Counted from the first letter of the stretch, positions 9,039 to 17,529 are shown. The stretch is DNA of 64,000 nucleotides from UBA7672 sp044224605 (GCA_044224605.1 JBGAKC010000005.1:1-64000); one strand, 5' to 3'. Notes: generated by a model from the letters alone, not told the origin. Numbers and translations: made by a program.

Positions 9039-9067
9039 GGGAGGAGTTCTCTGCTATCCTGACCCTG

Positions 9068-9097
9068 CATATAGTCGGTGTAACGGACACATTGCAA
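9068..9097 (-). promoter_or_regulatory. Candidate sigma-70-type promoter for cobS
   Basis: Read on the minus strand, TTGCAA (9097-9092) is followed after 18 bases by TATATG (9073-9068), about 30 bases before the cobS start. The -10 element is good and the -35 partial; this is a prediction from sequence only. Confidence 0.35.
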
Positions 9098-9240
9098 CGC
9101 AGCATGTCCCGCCGATTTTTCATGGTCCGGCCGCTGAAAAGTGGCCGATTTCCCGCAAATCACCCTTTCGGGCGATTGCGTCGGCGGTTCGCAGGCCGCT
9201 TCATGGGCCGTCAACTGGAACAGGCAAAAGGGCGGCAGTC

Positions 9241-9624
9241 ATGGCCAGGGTCATCGGGGTCGGGGGCGTCTTCTTCAAGTCGAAGGACACGGCAGCCCTG
9301 ACGAAGTGGTACGCCGATGTCCTCGGCATGCCTGTGCAGGACTGGGGCGGCATCCTGCTGATGCCGGAAGCCATGGCCAACCATCCGGGCGCCGCCACCG
9401 TGTTCAGCCCGTTCAAGCACGATACCGACTATTTCGCGCCCTCGACCAAGGAGTTCATGATCAACCTGGCGGTCGATGACCTCGATGGCGTCCTCGCCAA
9501 CTGCGCGAAGCACGGGATCAGGCCGGTGAAGACCTTCCCGGACGAAGCCAACGGCAAGTTCGCCCACATAATGGATCCGGAAGGCAACAAGATCGAACTG
9601 TGGGAACCGAAGCCTATGGGCTAA
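9241..9624 (+). CDS. VOC-fold (glyoxalase/bleomycin resistance-like) protein
   Basis: A 127-residue single-domain vicinal-oxygen-chelate protein. The start at 9241 gives the expected first strand (VIGVGGVFFKSKD) and helix (LTKWYADVLGM), and the C-terminus ends in the typical DPEGNKIELWEP metal-site strand with its Glu. A longer open frame upstream has no family character. Members bind a divalent metal and act on diverse small molecules; no substrate can be assigned. Confidence 0.85.
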   Translation: MARVIGVGGVFFKSKDTAALTKWYADVLGMPVQDWGGILLMPEAMANHPGAATVFSPFKHDTDYFAPSTKEFMINLAVDDLDGVLANCAKHGIRPVKTFPDEANGKFAHIMDPEGNKIELWEPKPMG

Positions 9625-9649
9625 GGCTCGCTATCCGTGAGAGCGAGCC
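9625..9649. terminator. Hairpin after the VOC gene
   Basis: An 8-bp perfect stem (ggctcgct at 9625-9632 with agcgagcc at 9642-9649) starts immediately after the VOC stop codon. No T-run follows. It also spans the stop of the doubtful minus-strand frame at 9631-9813. Confidence 0.4.
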
Positions 9650-9813
9650 AGTTCGACCGCGACGTGCACCGGGACGTTGACGCGTGTCTTCATCTCGCAC
9701 CGCACCAGAGCTCCTGGAAGAAACGCGGGCTTTTCAAATTCCGGGCCGTAGCATGCAATTGAGAGAATGCGGTACGCATCGTCCTCCGGCGCGGCAGAGG
9801 CATCGCACCACAC
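9631..9813 (-). CDS. Possible small protein or gene remnant
   Basis: A 60-codon frame that opens just after an in-frame TAA and starts with GTG at 9813. The sequence (for example ILSIACYGPEFEKPA) looks protein-like and begins abruptly, as if it were the C-terminal part of a longer protein whose upstream portion is lost. No ribosome-binding site is clear. It could equally be a chance frame in GC-rich DNA. Confidence 0.3.
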   Translation of the reverse strand: MWCDASAAPEDDAYRILSIACYGPEFEKPAFLPGALVRCEMKTRVNVPVHVAVELARSHG

Positions 9814-9866
9814 ATCGGCGCTTTATTCGAGCATAAGGACACAGATTGTGGTCGAGGGTGTCCCGC

Positions 9867-10535
9867 TCAAGCCAAACCGCTCGCCTTCAACGCCTTGAAT
9901 GCGCGGATCACGACGTGCAGGCGATGCTCCATCGAGCGGTCGCCGCCGTTTGAGTCCGGGTGGTACTGCTTGATCAGCACGCCATAGCGTTCGCGGACCT
10001 GCGCCGGTTCGGCGTGGTGCGGCAGGCCCATCTCGTCGAGCGCGCGGGTCTGCAGGCGCGTGCGGCTGCGGGCGCGCTGTTCTTCCGGCACGGTTTTGCC
10101 CGTGTGGCCGTTGTAGAGCCAGTCCCTGGCGCCCTTCCAGCCGCGCGGATTGTTCATGCGCGCGGCCCGGCCCGCAGCGCCGATCGCGCCGCCGCCAAAG
10201 CGCCAGGTCGGCTTGTGGCCGAAACCGGCCGACGCCTGGAATTCAGTGATCTCGGCTTCGGTCATGCCGTCAAAGAAATCATAGCTCTGGTTATATTCAG
10301 CCGCATGGCGCTGGCAGAACCAGTGATGGTCCTCCGGCACGGCCCGCTGGCCAGGAACCTGGATCGTACGCGCGGCATAAGGCTTGGGAGCCTTGCACAC
10401 GCCGATTTCGTCACAACCTTTATGCTCGCAGCGCTGGACATGGCTTCCCGCCTTCCGCCGCCCGCCCGGAGGGTTGACGCGGATGTCGATGAACTTGACG
10501 CGGTAATCCCGCATGTAGTCTTCAGCTGCCGACAT
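9867..10535 (-). CDS. J-domain (DnaJ-like) protein
   Basis: A 222-residue protein with a C-terminal J-domain: the HPD tripeptide is at 192-194 (YHPDSNGGD), preceded by the REYG-type helix. The N-terminal part carries Cys36, Cys41, Cys47 and Cys74 with nearby His, a plausible zinc site. This C-terminal J-domain architecture beside cobS is common in alphaproteobacteria, though its client is unknown. It is divergent from bolA with a gap of about 15-27 bases, so their promoters must overlap. Confidence 0.88.
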   Translation of the reverse strand: MSAAEDYMRDYRVKFIDIRVNPPGGRRKAGSHVQRCEHKGCDEIGVCKAPKPYAARTIQVPGQRAVPEDHHWFCQRHAAEYNQSYDFFDGMTEAEITEFQASAGFGHKPTWRFGGGAIGAAGRAARMNNPRGWKGARDWLYNGHTGKTVPEEQRARSRTRLQTRALDEMGLPHHAEPAQVRERYGVLIKQYHPDSNGGDRSMEHRLHVVIRAFKALKASGLA

Positions 10536-10550
10536 GGTTCTGATCTTGGG

Positions 10551-10832
10551 ATGCGTTCGTTAATGCCGCAAGAATTGACAAGCCGTGCGGATCGAATTCA
10601 GGCCGCTCTTGCCGCTGCTTTTTCCCCGGCTGAGCTGGATATAGTGGACGAGTCCCACCTTCACCATGGGCATGCTGGCGCCGCCCCAGGAGGAGAAACG
10701 CACTATTCCGTCCGCATCCGGGCGCCCGCCTTGGCCGGGCTCTCCCGGCTGGCGAGGCACCGGGCGGTCAATGATGTGCTGAAGGCGGAGTTCGCGACCG
10801 GGCTGCACGCGCTCCATATCGACGCGGCCTGA
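10551..10832 (+). CDS. BolA family protein
   Basis: A protein of 89-93 residues; ATG codons at 10551 and 10563 are both possible and neither has a strong ribosome-binding site. The sequence has the BolA core: DESHLHHGHAG with the conserved histidines, THYSVRIRAP, LARHRAVNDVLKAE and a C-terminal GLHALHIDA. BolA proteins partner with monothiol glutaredoxins in iron-sulfur cluster handling and iron signalling. It is transcribed away from the J-domain gene; the bolA/dnaJ/cobS neighbourhood is typical of alphaproteobacteria. Confidence 0.9.
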   Translation: MRSLMPQELTSRADRIQAALAAAFSPAELDIVDESHLHHGHAGAAPGGETHYSVRIRAPALAGLSRLARHRAVNDVLKAEFATGLHALHIDAA

Positions 10833-10877
10833 GGGGGACCCGCCGGAGCGTTCCGGCTGCAGTCGACTCATACGAAA

Positions 10878-10901
10878 GCGGCCCCGCCGAAGCGGGGCCG
10901 C
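10878..10901. terminator. Hairpin between convergent bolA and luxR-type genes
   Basis: A 9-bp perfect GC stem (gcggccccg / cggggccgc) with a six-base loop. On the minus strand it is followed by a short TTT. A second, weaker dyad (accccgc at 10983-10989 with gcggggt at 11003-11009, then a T-rich stretch) lies further right. Together they probably separate the two convergent transcripts. Confidence 0.55.
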
Positions 10902-11027
10902 CCTCAACCCAGGGCTCATGAATGAATGGCCCGTCTCCCGCGCGTATGTGCGCTGGCGGGCGCGGGCGGCGCTATCAGGGTTACCCCGCGAAATTGATGA
11001 CAGCGGGGTTTCAGTTTTGCTGCCTAT

Positions 11028-11768
11028 TCAGAGAATAAGCTTCAGCTTGTTCGCGATCCTGATCGCATCAATCATGTTGCGCGCTTCCAGCCGCCGCAGG
11101 ATTTCCGTCACATGGCATTCGACCGTCTTCTCGTGACGGCCGAGCGATTGCGCCACCTGCTTGTTCGACAGCCCTTCCGACCGCATGAGCAACACCTTCA
11201 GCTGCGTGCGCGAGAGATCGCGGCGCGGCCCCGCGTCGTCCGTCATGCCGCCATCGTCCGACATTTTCAGCATGCGGGCGCCCTCATTGGCGAAGACCTC
11301 GAACGCCATCCGCAGCGCCGCCCGGGCGCGCGCGTGGCGCACCAGCTCCTGTCCCGCCACCATCATCACGGCCGTTCCGCCGTTATCAAGCGTCACGCGC
11401 TTGGTGAAGCCGTCGCGCATGTCGAACTCGCGCGCCGCGCTCATCACCTCGCGCCCCTGCTTGTTCAGCACCATGCCGCTGGTGAGCTCGTTCCAGTAGC
11501 CATAGGTCCCGCCGCGAACTACGCTCTGGAAGACCGGATCGATCGCGTCGTATCCACGCTCGAGATAGAGTTCCTGCCACAGCCGCGGCAGGTTGGAGAT
11601 CGACTTGTCGATGGTCAGCTGGCCGCCTTCGCGGCGAAGGTAGACACAGGCATAGCGCGCCGCGCCCAATCCCTCGATCAGCGTCATCAGGCTCGCCCCG
11701 AGAGCCTTGCGCGTCTGCAGTTCGGGCGCCTGCGCAGCGAACGCGAGCACCTGCTCAGCCAGCATCAT
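11028..11768 (-). CDS. LuxR-type regulator with autoinducer-binding domain (no adjacent synthase)
   Basis: A 246-residue protein with an N-terminal autoinducer-binding-type domain and a C-terminal LuxR/GerE helix-turn-helix (about 185-243, LSRTQLKVLLMRSEGLSNKQ onwards). The residues that contact acyl-homoserine lactone in the family appear kept: Trp64, Tyr68, Asp77-Pro78 and Trp92. No luxI-type synthase is in the window, so it is a candidate 'solo' that may sense exogenous or non-AHL ligands. It lies downstream of aroB on the same strand, and a dyad sits just upstream of its start. Confidence 0.87.
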   Translation of the reverse strand: MMLAEQVLAFAAQAPELQTRKALGASLMTLIEGLGAARYACVYLRREGGQLTIDKSISNLPRLWQELYLERGYDAIDPVFQSVVRGGTYGYWNELTSGMVLNKQGREVMSAAREFDMRDGFTKRVTLDNGGTAVMMVAGQELVRHARARAALRMAFEVFANEGARMLKMSDDGGMTDDAGPRRDLSRTQLKVLLMRSEGLSNKQVAQSLGRHEKTVECHVTEILRRLEARNMIDAIRIANKLKLIL

Positions 11769-11795
11769 ATGTTACCCCCCCACCCCGAACTGTCC

Positions 11796-11814
11796 CCTAA
11801 GAGCTAGCCCTAGG
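11796..11814. promoter_or_regulatory. Dyad upstream of the LuxR-type gene
   Basis: CCTA (11796-11799) and TAGG (11811-11814) flank a core containing GCTAGC, 28 bases upstream of the regulator start. The overall shape is lux-box-like but the spacing is one base off the canonical 20-bp element. A second perfect palindrome, aaaccggttt, is at 11822-11831. Confidence 0.25.
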
Positions 11815-11839
11815 TTACCCTAAACCGGTTTTGTGGGAT

Positions 11840-12964
11840 TCAGGAAGAGTGTGCTTCTGAAACAAGGAATTGGCGCACGGACTCGATGTCCGCATCGCGC
11901 TGGATGTAGGCCTGCCCGATGCCCCGGGCCAGAATCAGGGTCATCCGCCCGTTCCGCGCCTTTTTGTCGTGCATCATGTGGGCAAGCAGGTCTTCCGGGG
12001 GATAGGGGCCGCCGGCAAGGTTTCCAATCCGCGTCGTCAGGCCCAACGCGTTGAGCAGCTTCTCGGCCCGCACTGCGTCCTGCCCGGGACAGACGCCCAG
12101 TTTCACCGAATAGCGCAGCGCCATCGCCATGCCGGCTCCGACCGCTTCGCCATGCAGCAGGCTCGGTCGGTATTCGTTCGCGCGCTCCAGCGCATGCCCG
12201 AAGGTGTGGCCGAGGTTCAGCAGCGCGCGCTCGGCCTGCTCAGTCTCGTCGATCGCGACAATGCGCGCCTTTGAAGCGCAAGACACGCGCACGGCCTCCG
12301 CCAGCGCCGCCCTGTCCCCTGCCCGCAACTTCGCTGCGTTCGTCTCGAGGAAGTCGAAGAACTTCGGATCGTCGATCAGCGCGTACTTCGCGATCTCCGC
12401 GAGGCCCGCCGCACGCTCCCGCTCCGGCAGTGTTTCAAGCACGCCGAGATCAGCCAACACCATCACCGGCTGGTGGAACAGCCCGACCATGTTCTTGCCG
12501 GCCTTCGAATTGATCGCCGTCTTGCCGCCGACGGATGAGTCCACCTGCGCCAGCAACGTCGTCGGTATCTGCACGAACCGCGCGCCACGCTTCAGCAACC
12601 CCGCCGCAAGCCCGGTAAGATCGCCAACAACACCGCCGCCGAAGGCGATGATCAGATCATCCCGCTCCGCGCCATTCGCGATCAGGTCGCCCAGCACCGC
12701 ATCCAGCTGCGCGAACGATTTCGATCCCTCGCCCGGCGGCGTCTGGGTCACGAAGAAGTTTATGCCGGCGGCGTTCAGCCCCTCGCCCAGCGTCGCCAGA
12801 TGCAGCTTCGCCACCGTCTCGTCCGCAACCACGAACACACGGTCGCGCCCCGCCTTCAACATCGGCAGCAACATCTCGCCCGCGCGCGCGATCAGGCCTT
12901 CACCGATGAAGATGTCATAGGCCCGCTCGGCCAACTCGACCCGGACTGTCTTCACGCCGCTCAT
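11840..12964 (-). CDS. aroB: 3-Dehydroquinate synthase
   Basis: A 374-residue AroB, the second enzyme of the shikimate pathway, which converts DAHP to 3-dehydroquinate with NAD+ and a divalent metal. The ATG at 12964 overlaps the aroK stop (ATGA) and begins the expected first strand; the open frame upstream is only the aroK gene read out of frame. Visible motifs include AFGGGVVGDLTGLAAGLLKRG, PTTLLAQVDSSVGGKTAINS and the metal-binding LNLGHTFGHALE and LLHGEAVGAGM segments. The order aroK-aroB is the usual one and the two are translationally coupled. Confidence 0.96.
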   Translation of the reverse strand: MSGVKTVRVELAERAYDIFIGEGLIARAGEMLLPMLKAGRDRVFVVADETVAKLHLATLGEGLNAAGINFFVTQTPPGEGSKSFAQLDAVLGDLIANGAERDDLIIAFGGGVVGDLTGLAAGLLKRGARFVQIPTTLLAQVDSSVGGKTAINSKAGKNMVGLFHQPVMVLADLGVLETLPERERAAGLAEIAKYALIDDPKFFDFLETNAAKLRAGDRAALAEAVRVSCASKARIVAIDETEQAERALLNLGHTFGHALERANEYRPSLLHGEAVGAGMAMALRYSVKLGVCPGQDAVRAEKLLNALGLTTRIGNLAGGPYPPEDLLAHMMHDKKARNGRMTLILARGIGQAYIQRDADIESVRQFLVSEAHSS

Positions 12965-13524
12965 CTGAACCCCAGCTTCTCGCGGATCGCCTTCACCGCC
13001 TCGCCTGCCGGCGCATCGCCTGACTCGACCACGATGTCGGCCTCCGCATAGACCGGCGCCCGCGCCGCCGCGAGATCGGCCAGCACCTGCTTCGGGTTCT
13101 CGCGCTTGAGCAGCGGCCTTGTGTCGCGCCGGCTCACCCGTTTCCAGATCACGTCGAGTTCCGCACGCAGCCACACGGTCGTCGCTTTTTCTTTCAACAG
13201 CGCCCGCGTGGCTTCGTCCATGAATGCCCCGCCCCCCGTCGCCAGCACGATCGGCGGCCCCGCGACCAGCCGCTCGATCACGCGCCGCTCGCCGCGCCGG
13301 AACTCCGGTTCGCCGTGCCTATCGAAGATTTCCTGAACCGAGAGGCCGGCCGCCTTCTCGATCTCCTCGTCGCTGTCGACGAAGGGGGCAGAGAGGCTTT
13401 CCGCCAGTTTGCGTCCCACCGTGGACTTTCCAACGCCCATCATGCCGACCAGCGCAATGGTCTTCTCCAGCCGGCCGGAAGCCGACCCGGCCCCCCCGCC
13501 TTCCGGTGCGCCCTGCGCAGACAT
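12961..13524 (-). CDS. aroK: Shikimate kinase
   Basis: A 187-residue kinase that phosphorylates shikimate at O3. Walker A GMMGVGKST is at 27-35, followed by DSDEEIEKAAG (shikimate-binding Asp), FRRGERRV and the GGGAF loop. An extra Gly/Ala-rich N-terminal tail of about 18 residues precedes the kinase core. It heads the aroKB operon and is divergent from the small membrane gene at 13687. Confidence 0.95.
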   Translation of the reverse strand: MSAQGAPEGGGAGSASGRLEKTIALVGMMGVGKSTVGRKLAESLSAPFVDSDEEIEKAAGLSVQEIFDRHGEPEFRRGERRVIERLVAGPPIVLATGGGAFMDEATRALLKEKATTVWLRAELDVIWKRVSRRDTRPLLKRENPKQVLADLAAARAPVYAEADIVVESGDAPAGEAVKAIREKLGFR

Positions 13525-13686
13525 GACTTGCCCTGTTTCCCGAACCGCACGCTTATACAGGCCAAGGCTCTAGGGGCAATCTTCAGGCCGGCCGGACGGG
13601 TTTTTCAGCAGCTTTGCACGCTGGACCCTGCGGGTTGCGTCTGATTTCCTTGTTCCGGGCAGCCGAAGTGTTTCGGAGGGACATCC

Positions 13687-13923
13687 ATGGCGCGTGGATA
13701 TGGAAGACGTCGGGGCGGCGGACTGGCGCTTTCGCCCCGCATGATCATGATCCTCGCTGGCGTCGCACTTGTCGCGATCGTCGGCGCAATCTTCTTCTTC
13801 GCCGGCCAGGCGGAATCACGCCGGCCCGAGCAGAAGGAAATCCGCGTTCCCGCCACCAATGTCGGCGTGCAACCGGACGCGCCTCCCGCCCCGGCCGGGG
13901 GAGCCAATGCGCCGTCGCACTAG
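13687..13923 (+). CDS. Small single-pass membrane protein
   Basis: A 78-residue protein with a basic N-terminus, one hydrophobic helix (about 19-41) and a proline-rich tail predicted to be periplasmic. Its last 17 bases overlap the next gene, which suggests coupled translation. No family is recognised. Its position ahead of the large exported protein and xerD is its only context. Confidence 0.65.
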   Translation: MARGYGRRRGGGLALSPRMIMILAGVALVAIVGAIFFFAGQAESRRPEQKEIRVPATNVGVQPDAPPAPAGGANAPSH

Positions 13924-15613
13924 CGTCTTCGCCGCTGGCGGCCTCTTGCTCGCCTTCGCCCTGACGCTGTCCCAGCCAGCCCTGCCCCAACAGGTCGCCG
14001 CGGCCCCGCTGAGCCAGGTCGATTCCTGGGGTGTCGGCGGTCTTGGCGCCAACGAGGCGTCCGTGCCCGCCGCCTTCTGGTCGAACACGACGGGCGATGC
14101 ACTCGCGCCAGTCTTCACGGCAATCCAGGCGAAGGATCTTTCGCCCGCCGGCCGCGCCCTCCTGCGCCGCATCGTCCTGTCGAAAAGCAAGGGGCCGTCC
14201 GGCGGCAATGCCCTCGTCCCCGAACGCCTGCGCCTGATCGAACAGCTCGGCGAGAACGCCTTCTCCGCAGACCTGCGCAAGCGCTATGCCGACACCGACT
14301 GGGGCAAGTCCGGCGACCGCCTCGCGATCGAGATGGACCTCCTCGGAGGCCAGAAGGACTCCTGCTCGCGCATTCAGGGCAAATCCGCCGGCGACAAGAC
14401 AATCATGCCGCTGCGCGCGTTCTGCGCTGCGCTGAACGGCGATTTCAATGCCGCATCGCTGATCGGCGAACAGATCGCCGATGCCGACGAGTCCTTCGGC
14501 CTCTGGCTTCTCGCTGCGATCGAAAACATCCAGGAACCCACCAAGACGAAACCGGACGGCCGCTACGGCTCGCCGTTCGAAGCTGCTGTTTCCATCGCCG
14601 CGAAGCTCAACGTCCCGGCTGGCGCCATGAACGCGACGCCGTCAGATGTCGCCGCCGCTATCGCTCTCAGCACCTCCGCCACGCTGGACCAGCGCCGCGC
14701 CGCCCTGCGCCCCGCGCTCGACGGTCGCGGGATCAAGGCGTCGACCCTCCTTTCTGTCCTGACGACCAAGGACGAAACGCCGGCCGCGCCATCGCCCAAG
14801 CAATCCAGCCGCGTGCAGCCGCCCCGTCCCGACCTTCTCGCCCAGGCGCTTGCCGCCTTCGCTGACGCTCAGGCCAAACCCGACGCCCGCGCCGCGGCCT
14901 ACGCCGCCGTCCTGCGCGGCGCCGAGACGATGAGCGACGCTCGGCTCGCCTCCACGGCTCTTGGCGAGGCCATCAAGGCGCTGCCGAAAACCGACGCCAC
15001 CCTGCCCTTCGCCGAAACCTTCGCCCGCGCCGCACTGTTCAACGGCGACGTCAAGCAGGCCTCCGACTGGCGCAAGCACATGGCGTCCGTGCCGAAGGAA
15101 CAGCTTGACGCCTGGGCGCTCGCCCGCCTCGACCTGATGTTCTCCTATGCCGCCGCGACGAACGAAAAACCGGGCGCGATCCTCGATCGCCTGATCGCCG
15201 CCGCCCCGCCTGTCGCCCCGCCCGAGCCCGGCAAACCAGCCGCGCCCACCCCGAAGAACCCGACGCCCGCGGATAAGCAGCTCGATCTCCGCCGCATCGA
15301 AAACGCGCGCGTGCTGTTCCTCTATGCCGGCACCGGCCGCGATCTCTCGCCTGCGCAGCGCGCCCTGCTCGCCACGCAACGCGCCGCAGGCCGCGGCGTG
15401 TCGGACGCCGCCATCACCCGCATCGCATCCGCCATCGACCAGAATGCCAATGGCGAGGCGGCCATCGCGATCATCTCGCTGCTGGGGCCGGACACGTCGG
15501 CGCTCTCCTTCGCAGGTCTTTCCGACCTGCTCTCACAGCTCCGCCGCATCGGTTTCGAGAAGGACGCTGACGCCATCGCGCTGGAATCCCTGCAGGCATG
15601 GAAGGGGCTCTAG
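13907..15613 (+). CDS. Large alanine-rich exported protein of unknown function
   Basis: A 568-residue protein beginning at the ATG at 13907 with a clear signal peptide ending around residue 28-33; the longer upstream frame is just the preceding gene in another frame. The mature protein is rich in Ala, Leu and Asp with helix-pair patterns reminiscent of tetratricopeptide-like repeats, and has a Pro-rich linker near residue 430. I do not recognise a named family. It lies directly upstream of xerD (43 bases) on the same strand. Confidence 0.75.
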   Translation: MRRRTSVFAAGGLLLAFALTLSQPALPQQVAAAPLSQVDSWGVGGLGANEASVPAAFWSNTTGDALAPVFTAIQAKDLSPAGRALLRRIVLSKSKGPSGGNALVPERLRLIEQLGENAFSADLRKRYADTDWGKSGDRLAIEMDLLGGQKDSCSRIQGKSAGDKTIMPLRAFCAALNGDFNAASLIGEQIADADESFGLWLLAAIENIQEPTKTKPDGRYGSPFEAAVSIAAKLNVPAGAMNATPSDVAAAIALSTSATLDQRRAALRPALDGRGIKASTLLSVLTTKDETPAAPSPKQSSRVQPPRPDLLAQALAAFADAQAKPDARAAAYAAVLRGAETMSDARLASTALGEAIKALPKTDATLPFAETFARAALFNGDVKQASDWRKHMASVPKEQLDAWALARLDLMFSYAAATNEKPGAILDRLIAAAPPVAPPEPGKPAAPTPKNPTPADKQLDLRRIENARVLFLYAGTGRDLSPAQRALLATQRAAGRGVSDAAITRIASAIDQNANGEAAIAIISLLGPDTSALSFAGLSDLLSQLRRIGFEKDADAIALESLQAWKGL

Positions 15614-15656
15614 GTCCAATAACTTCCCATAAACACCTTCGCACCATCTTGCGGCG

Positions 15657-16574
15657 ATGCTTGATACACGCCGCATTGAAGCCTTCCTCGACACGCTCCG
15701 CGCCGAACGCGGCGCCGCTGACAACACGATCGAGGCCTATCGCCGCGATCTGGAGGATGCGTCCGAATTCCTGCGCGCCAACCGCACGTCGCTTGTCGAT
15801 GCTGGCGAGCGCGATCTTTCGGCGTTTGTGCGCGACCTGCACGAGCGCGGCATGTCCGCCGCCACGGTTTCACGTCGCCTCTCGGCGCTGCGCCGTTTCT
15901 TCCGCTTCCAGCTTGGCGACAACGAACGCCAGGACAATCCGACATCTCGCCTCGATGGTCCGACGCTCCGCCGCGAGCCGCCGGATGTTCTCTCGCGCGA
16001 GGAAGTCGCCCGCCTGATCGACGCCGCACAGGGGCCCGAGCCCAGCGACCTTCGCACTGTGTGTCTCGTCGAGCTTCTCTATGGCGCTGGCCTGCGCGCC
16101 AGTGAATGCTGCGACCTGCCGCTCTCCGCCCTGCCCGCGCCTGGCATGACCGTGCTGATCGTCCGAGGCAAGGGCGACAAGGAACGCATCACGCCGCTCG
16201 GCAAGCCCGCGCTCACGGCGTTGAAGAACTACATGGCCGTGCGTGAGACCTTCTTCCCGAAATCCGCGGTCCGCTCCACCGCCCAGCGTTATGTCTTCCC
16301 ATCGCGCGGCTCGGGCGGCCGTCTCACGCGCCGACGCCTTGGCCAGATCCTCGAAGACCTCGCCGTCAAGGCCGGCATCGCCTCGGAGCGTGTGACGCCT
16401 CACGCCCTGCGCCACGCCTTCGCGACCCACCTGCTCTCCGGCGGCGCCGATCTCCGCGCCGTCCAGCTCCTGCTCGGCCACGCCGACATCTCGACGACAC
16501 AAATCTATACCCACGTCGTCACGGACGAACTGCGCGACCTGCTGGAAGCCGCCCACCCGCTCGCGAGGGCGTAA
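15657..16574 (+). CDS. xerD: Tyrosine recombinase XerD
   Basis: A 305-residue site-specific recombinase. The N-terminal SAM-like core-binding domain is followed by the catalytic domain with Arg147 (GAGLRASE), Lys172 (VRGKG), His249-x-x-Arg252 (HALRH), His275 (LLGHADIS) and the nucleophile Tyr284. With XerC it resolves chromosome dimers at dif. Length and motifs match chromosomal XerD rather than a phage integrase, and no attachment sites or mobile genes are beside it. Confidence 0.93.
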   Translation: MLDTRRIEAFLDTLRAERGAADNTIEAYRRDLEDASEFLRANRTSLVDAGERDLSAFVRDLHERGMSAATVSRRLSALRRFFRFQLGDNERQDNPTSRLDGPTLRREPPDVLSREEVARLIDAAQGPEPSDLRTVCLVELLYGAGLRASECCDLPLSALPAPGMTVLIVRGKGDKERITPLGKPALTALKNYMAVRETFFPKSAVRSTAQRYVFPSRGSGGRLTRRRLGQILEDLAVKAGIASERVTPHALRHAFATHLLSGGADLRAVQLLLGHADISTTQIYTHVVTDELRDLLEAAHPLARA

Positions 16575-16635
16575 CCGCCCCGCGCTTGCCTAAGCGCCGC
16601 GCAGGGATAATGTCGCGCCGTCTCCGGGGCGCGCC

Positions 16636-17529
16636 ATGATCCGACTTACCCTCGTCTCGTTCGCCGCCCTCGCACTCGCGCCGTTCGCATCTGCGCAGAC
16701 CGCCTACACCGCGCCGAAGAACGCCATGGGCCAGCCCGATCTGGGCGGCCTCTGGACCAACGCCACCCTCACGCAGCTCGAGCGCGATCCCCGCTTCGGC
16801 GACCGACTGACGATGACGCCGGAAGAAGCCGGCAAGCTCAACGCCTCCGACGACGCGCCCGTGATGCAGGTCAACGGCGAATACCGCACGTCCTTCCTGA
16901 CATCGCCCGCCAGCGGCAAACTCCCGGCGCTCACACCTGAAGCCAAGGCTGCCCGCGCCGATCGCCTTGCCGAATTCCCGCGTGGTTTTGGCTTCGCACG
17001 CGGCGACAATCCGGAATCCTACACGCTCGCCGAACGCTGCCTGCGCGACTTCGGCTCGTCTTCAGGCCCGCCGATGATGCCGCTGGGCTACAACAACACC
17101 TACCAGATCGTGCAGACGCCGGATCATGTCATGATCCTCGTCGAGATGATTCACGACGCCCGCATCATCCCGCTCACCGACAAGCATCGGCCGGGCGCCA
17201 TCCAGCAGTGGATGGGCGACTCGATCGGCCGCTACGAAGGCGACACGCTCGTCGTCGAGACGACAGGCTTCCGCCCCAACCAGGCCTTCCGCGGCGGTCC
17301 CGGCGACATGACCATAACCGAACGTCTAAGGCGCGTCGCCGACGGCCAAATTCTCTATTCCTTCGAGATCAACGACCCGAAAGTCTTCACCGCCCCGATC
17401 AGGGCCGAGATCGCGATGAACACGACCGAAGGTCCGCTCTTCGAATACGCCTGTCACGAAGGCAATTATTCCTTCGCCAACATGCTCGCAGGTCAGCGCG
17501 CCGCCGAAGCGAAGCGGAGCGGCAAATGA
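16636..17529 (+). CDS. Secreted two-cysteine protein of unknown function (family copy 1)
   Basis: A 297-residue protein with a cleavable signal peptide (residues 1-20, ends ASA-Q). It belongs to a poorly characterised family recognised by PDLGGLWTN near the N-terminus, AERC (Cys135), YNNTYQIVQTPDHVMI, WMGDSIGRYEGDTLVVETT and YACHEGNY (Cys273). The mature chain has only those two cysteines, so a disulfide is likely. Three relatives lie elsewhere in the window. Its stop overlaps the start of the M14 peptidase gene (ATGA), so the two are co-expressed. The function is unknown. Confidence 0.85.
   Translation: MIRLTLVSFAALALAPFASAQTAYTAPKNAMGQPDLGGLWTNATLTQLERDPRFGDRLTMTPEEAGKLNASDDAPVMQVNGEYRTSFLTSPASGKLPALTPEAKAARADRLAEFPRGFGFARGDNPESYTLAERCLRDFGSSSGPPMMPLGYNNTYQIVQTPDHVMILVEMIHDARIIPLTDKHRPGAIQQWMGDSIGRYEGDTLVVETTGFRPNQAFRGGPGDMTITERLRRVADGQILYSFEINDPKVFTAPIRAEIAMNTTEGPLFEYACHEGNYSFANMLAGQRAAEAKRSGK

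Noticed and set aside
12965..13174. N-terminal extension of aroB
   Set aside because: It is the aroK gene read in another frame; the ATG overlapping the aroK stop is the usual coupled start.
15657..16574. XerD as a phage or island integrase
   Set aside because: No attachment-site repeats, phage genes or composition shift nearby; the sequence is of chromosomal XerD type and the neighbours are housekeeping genes.
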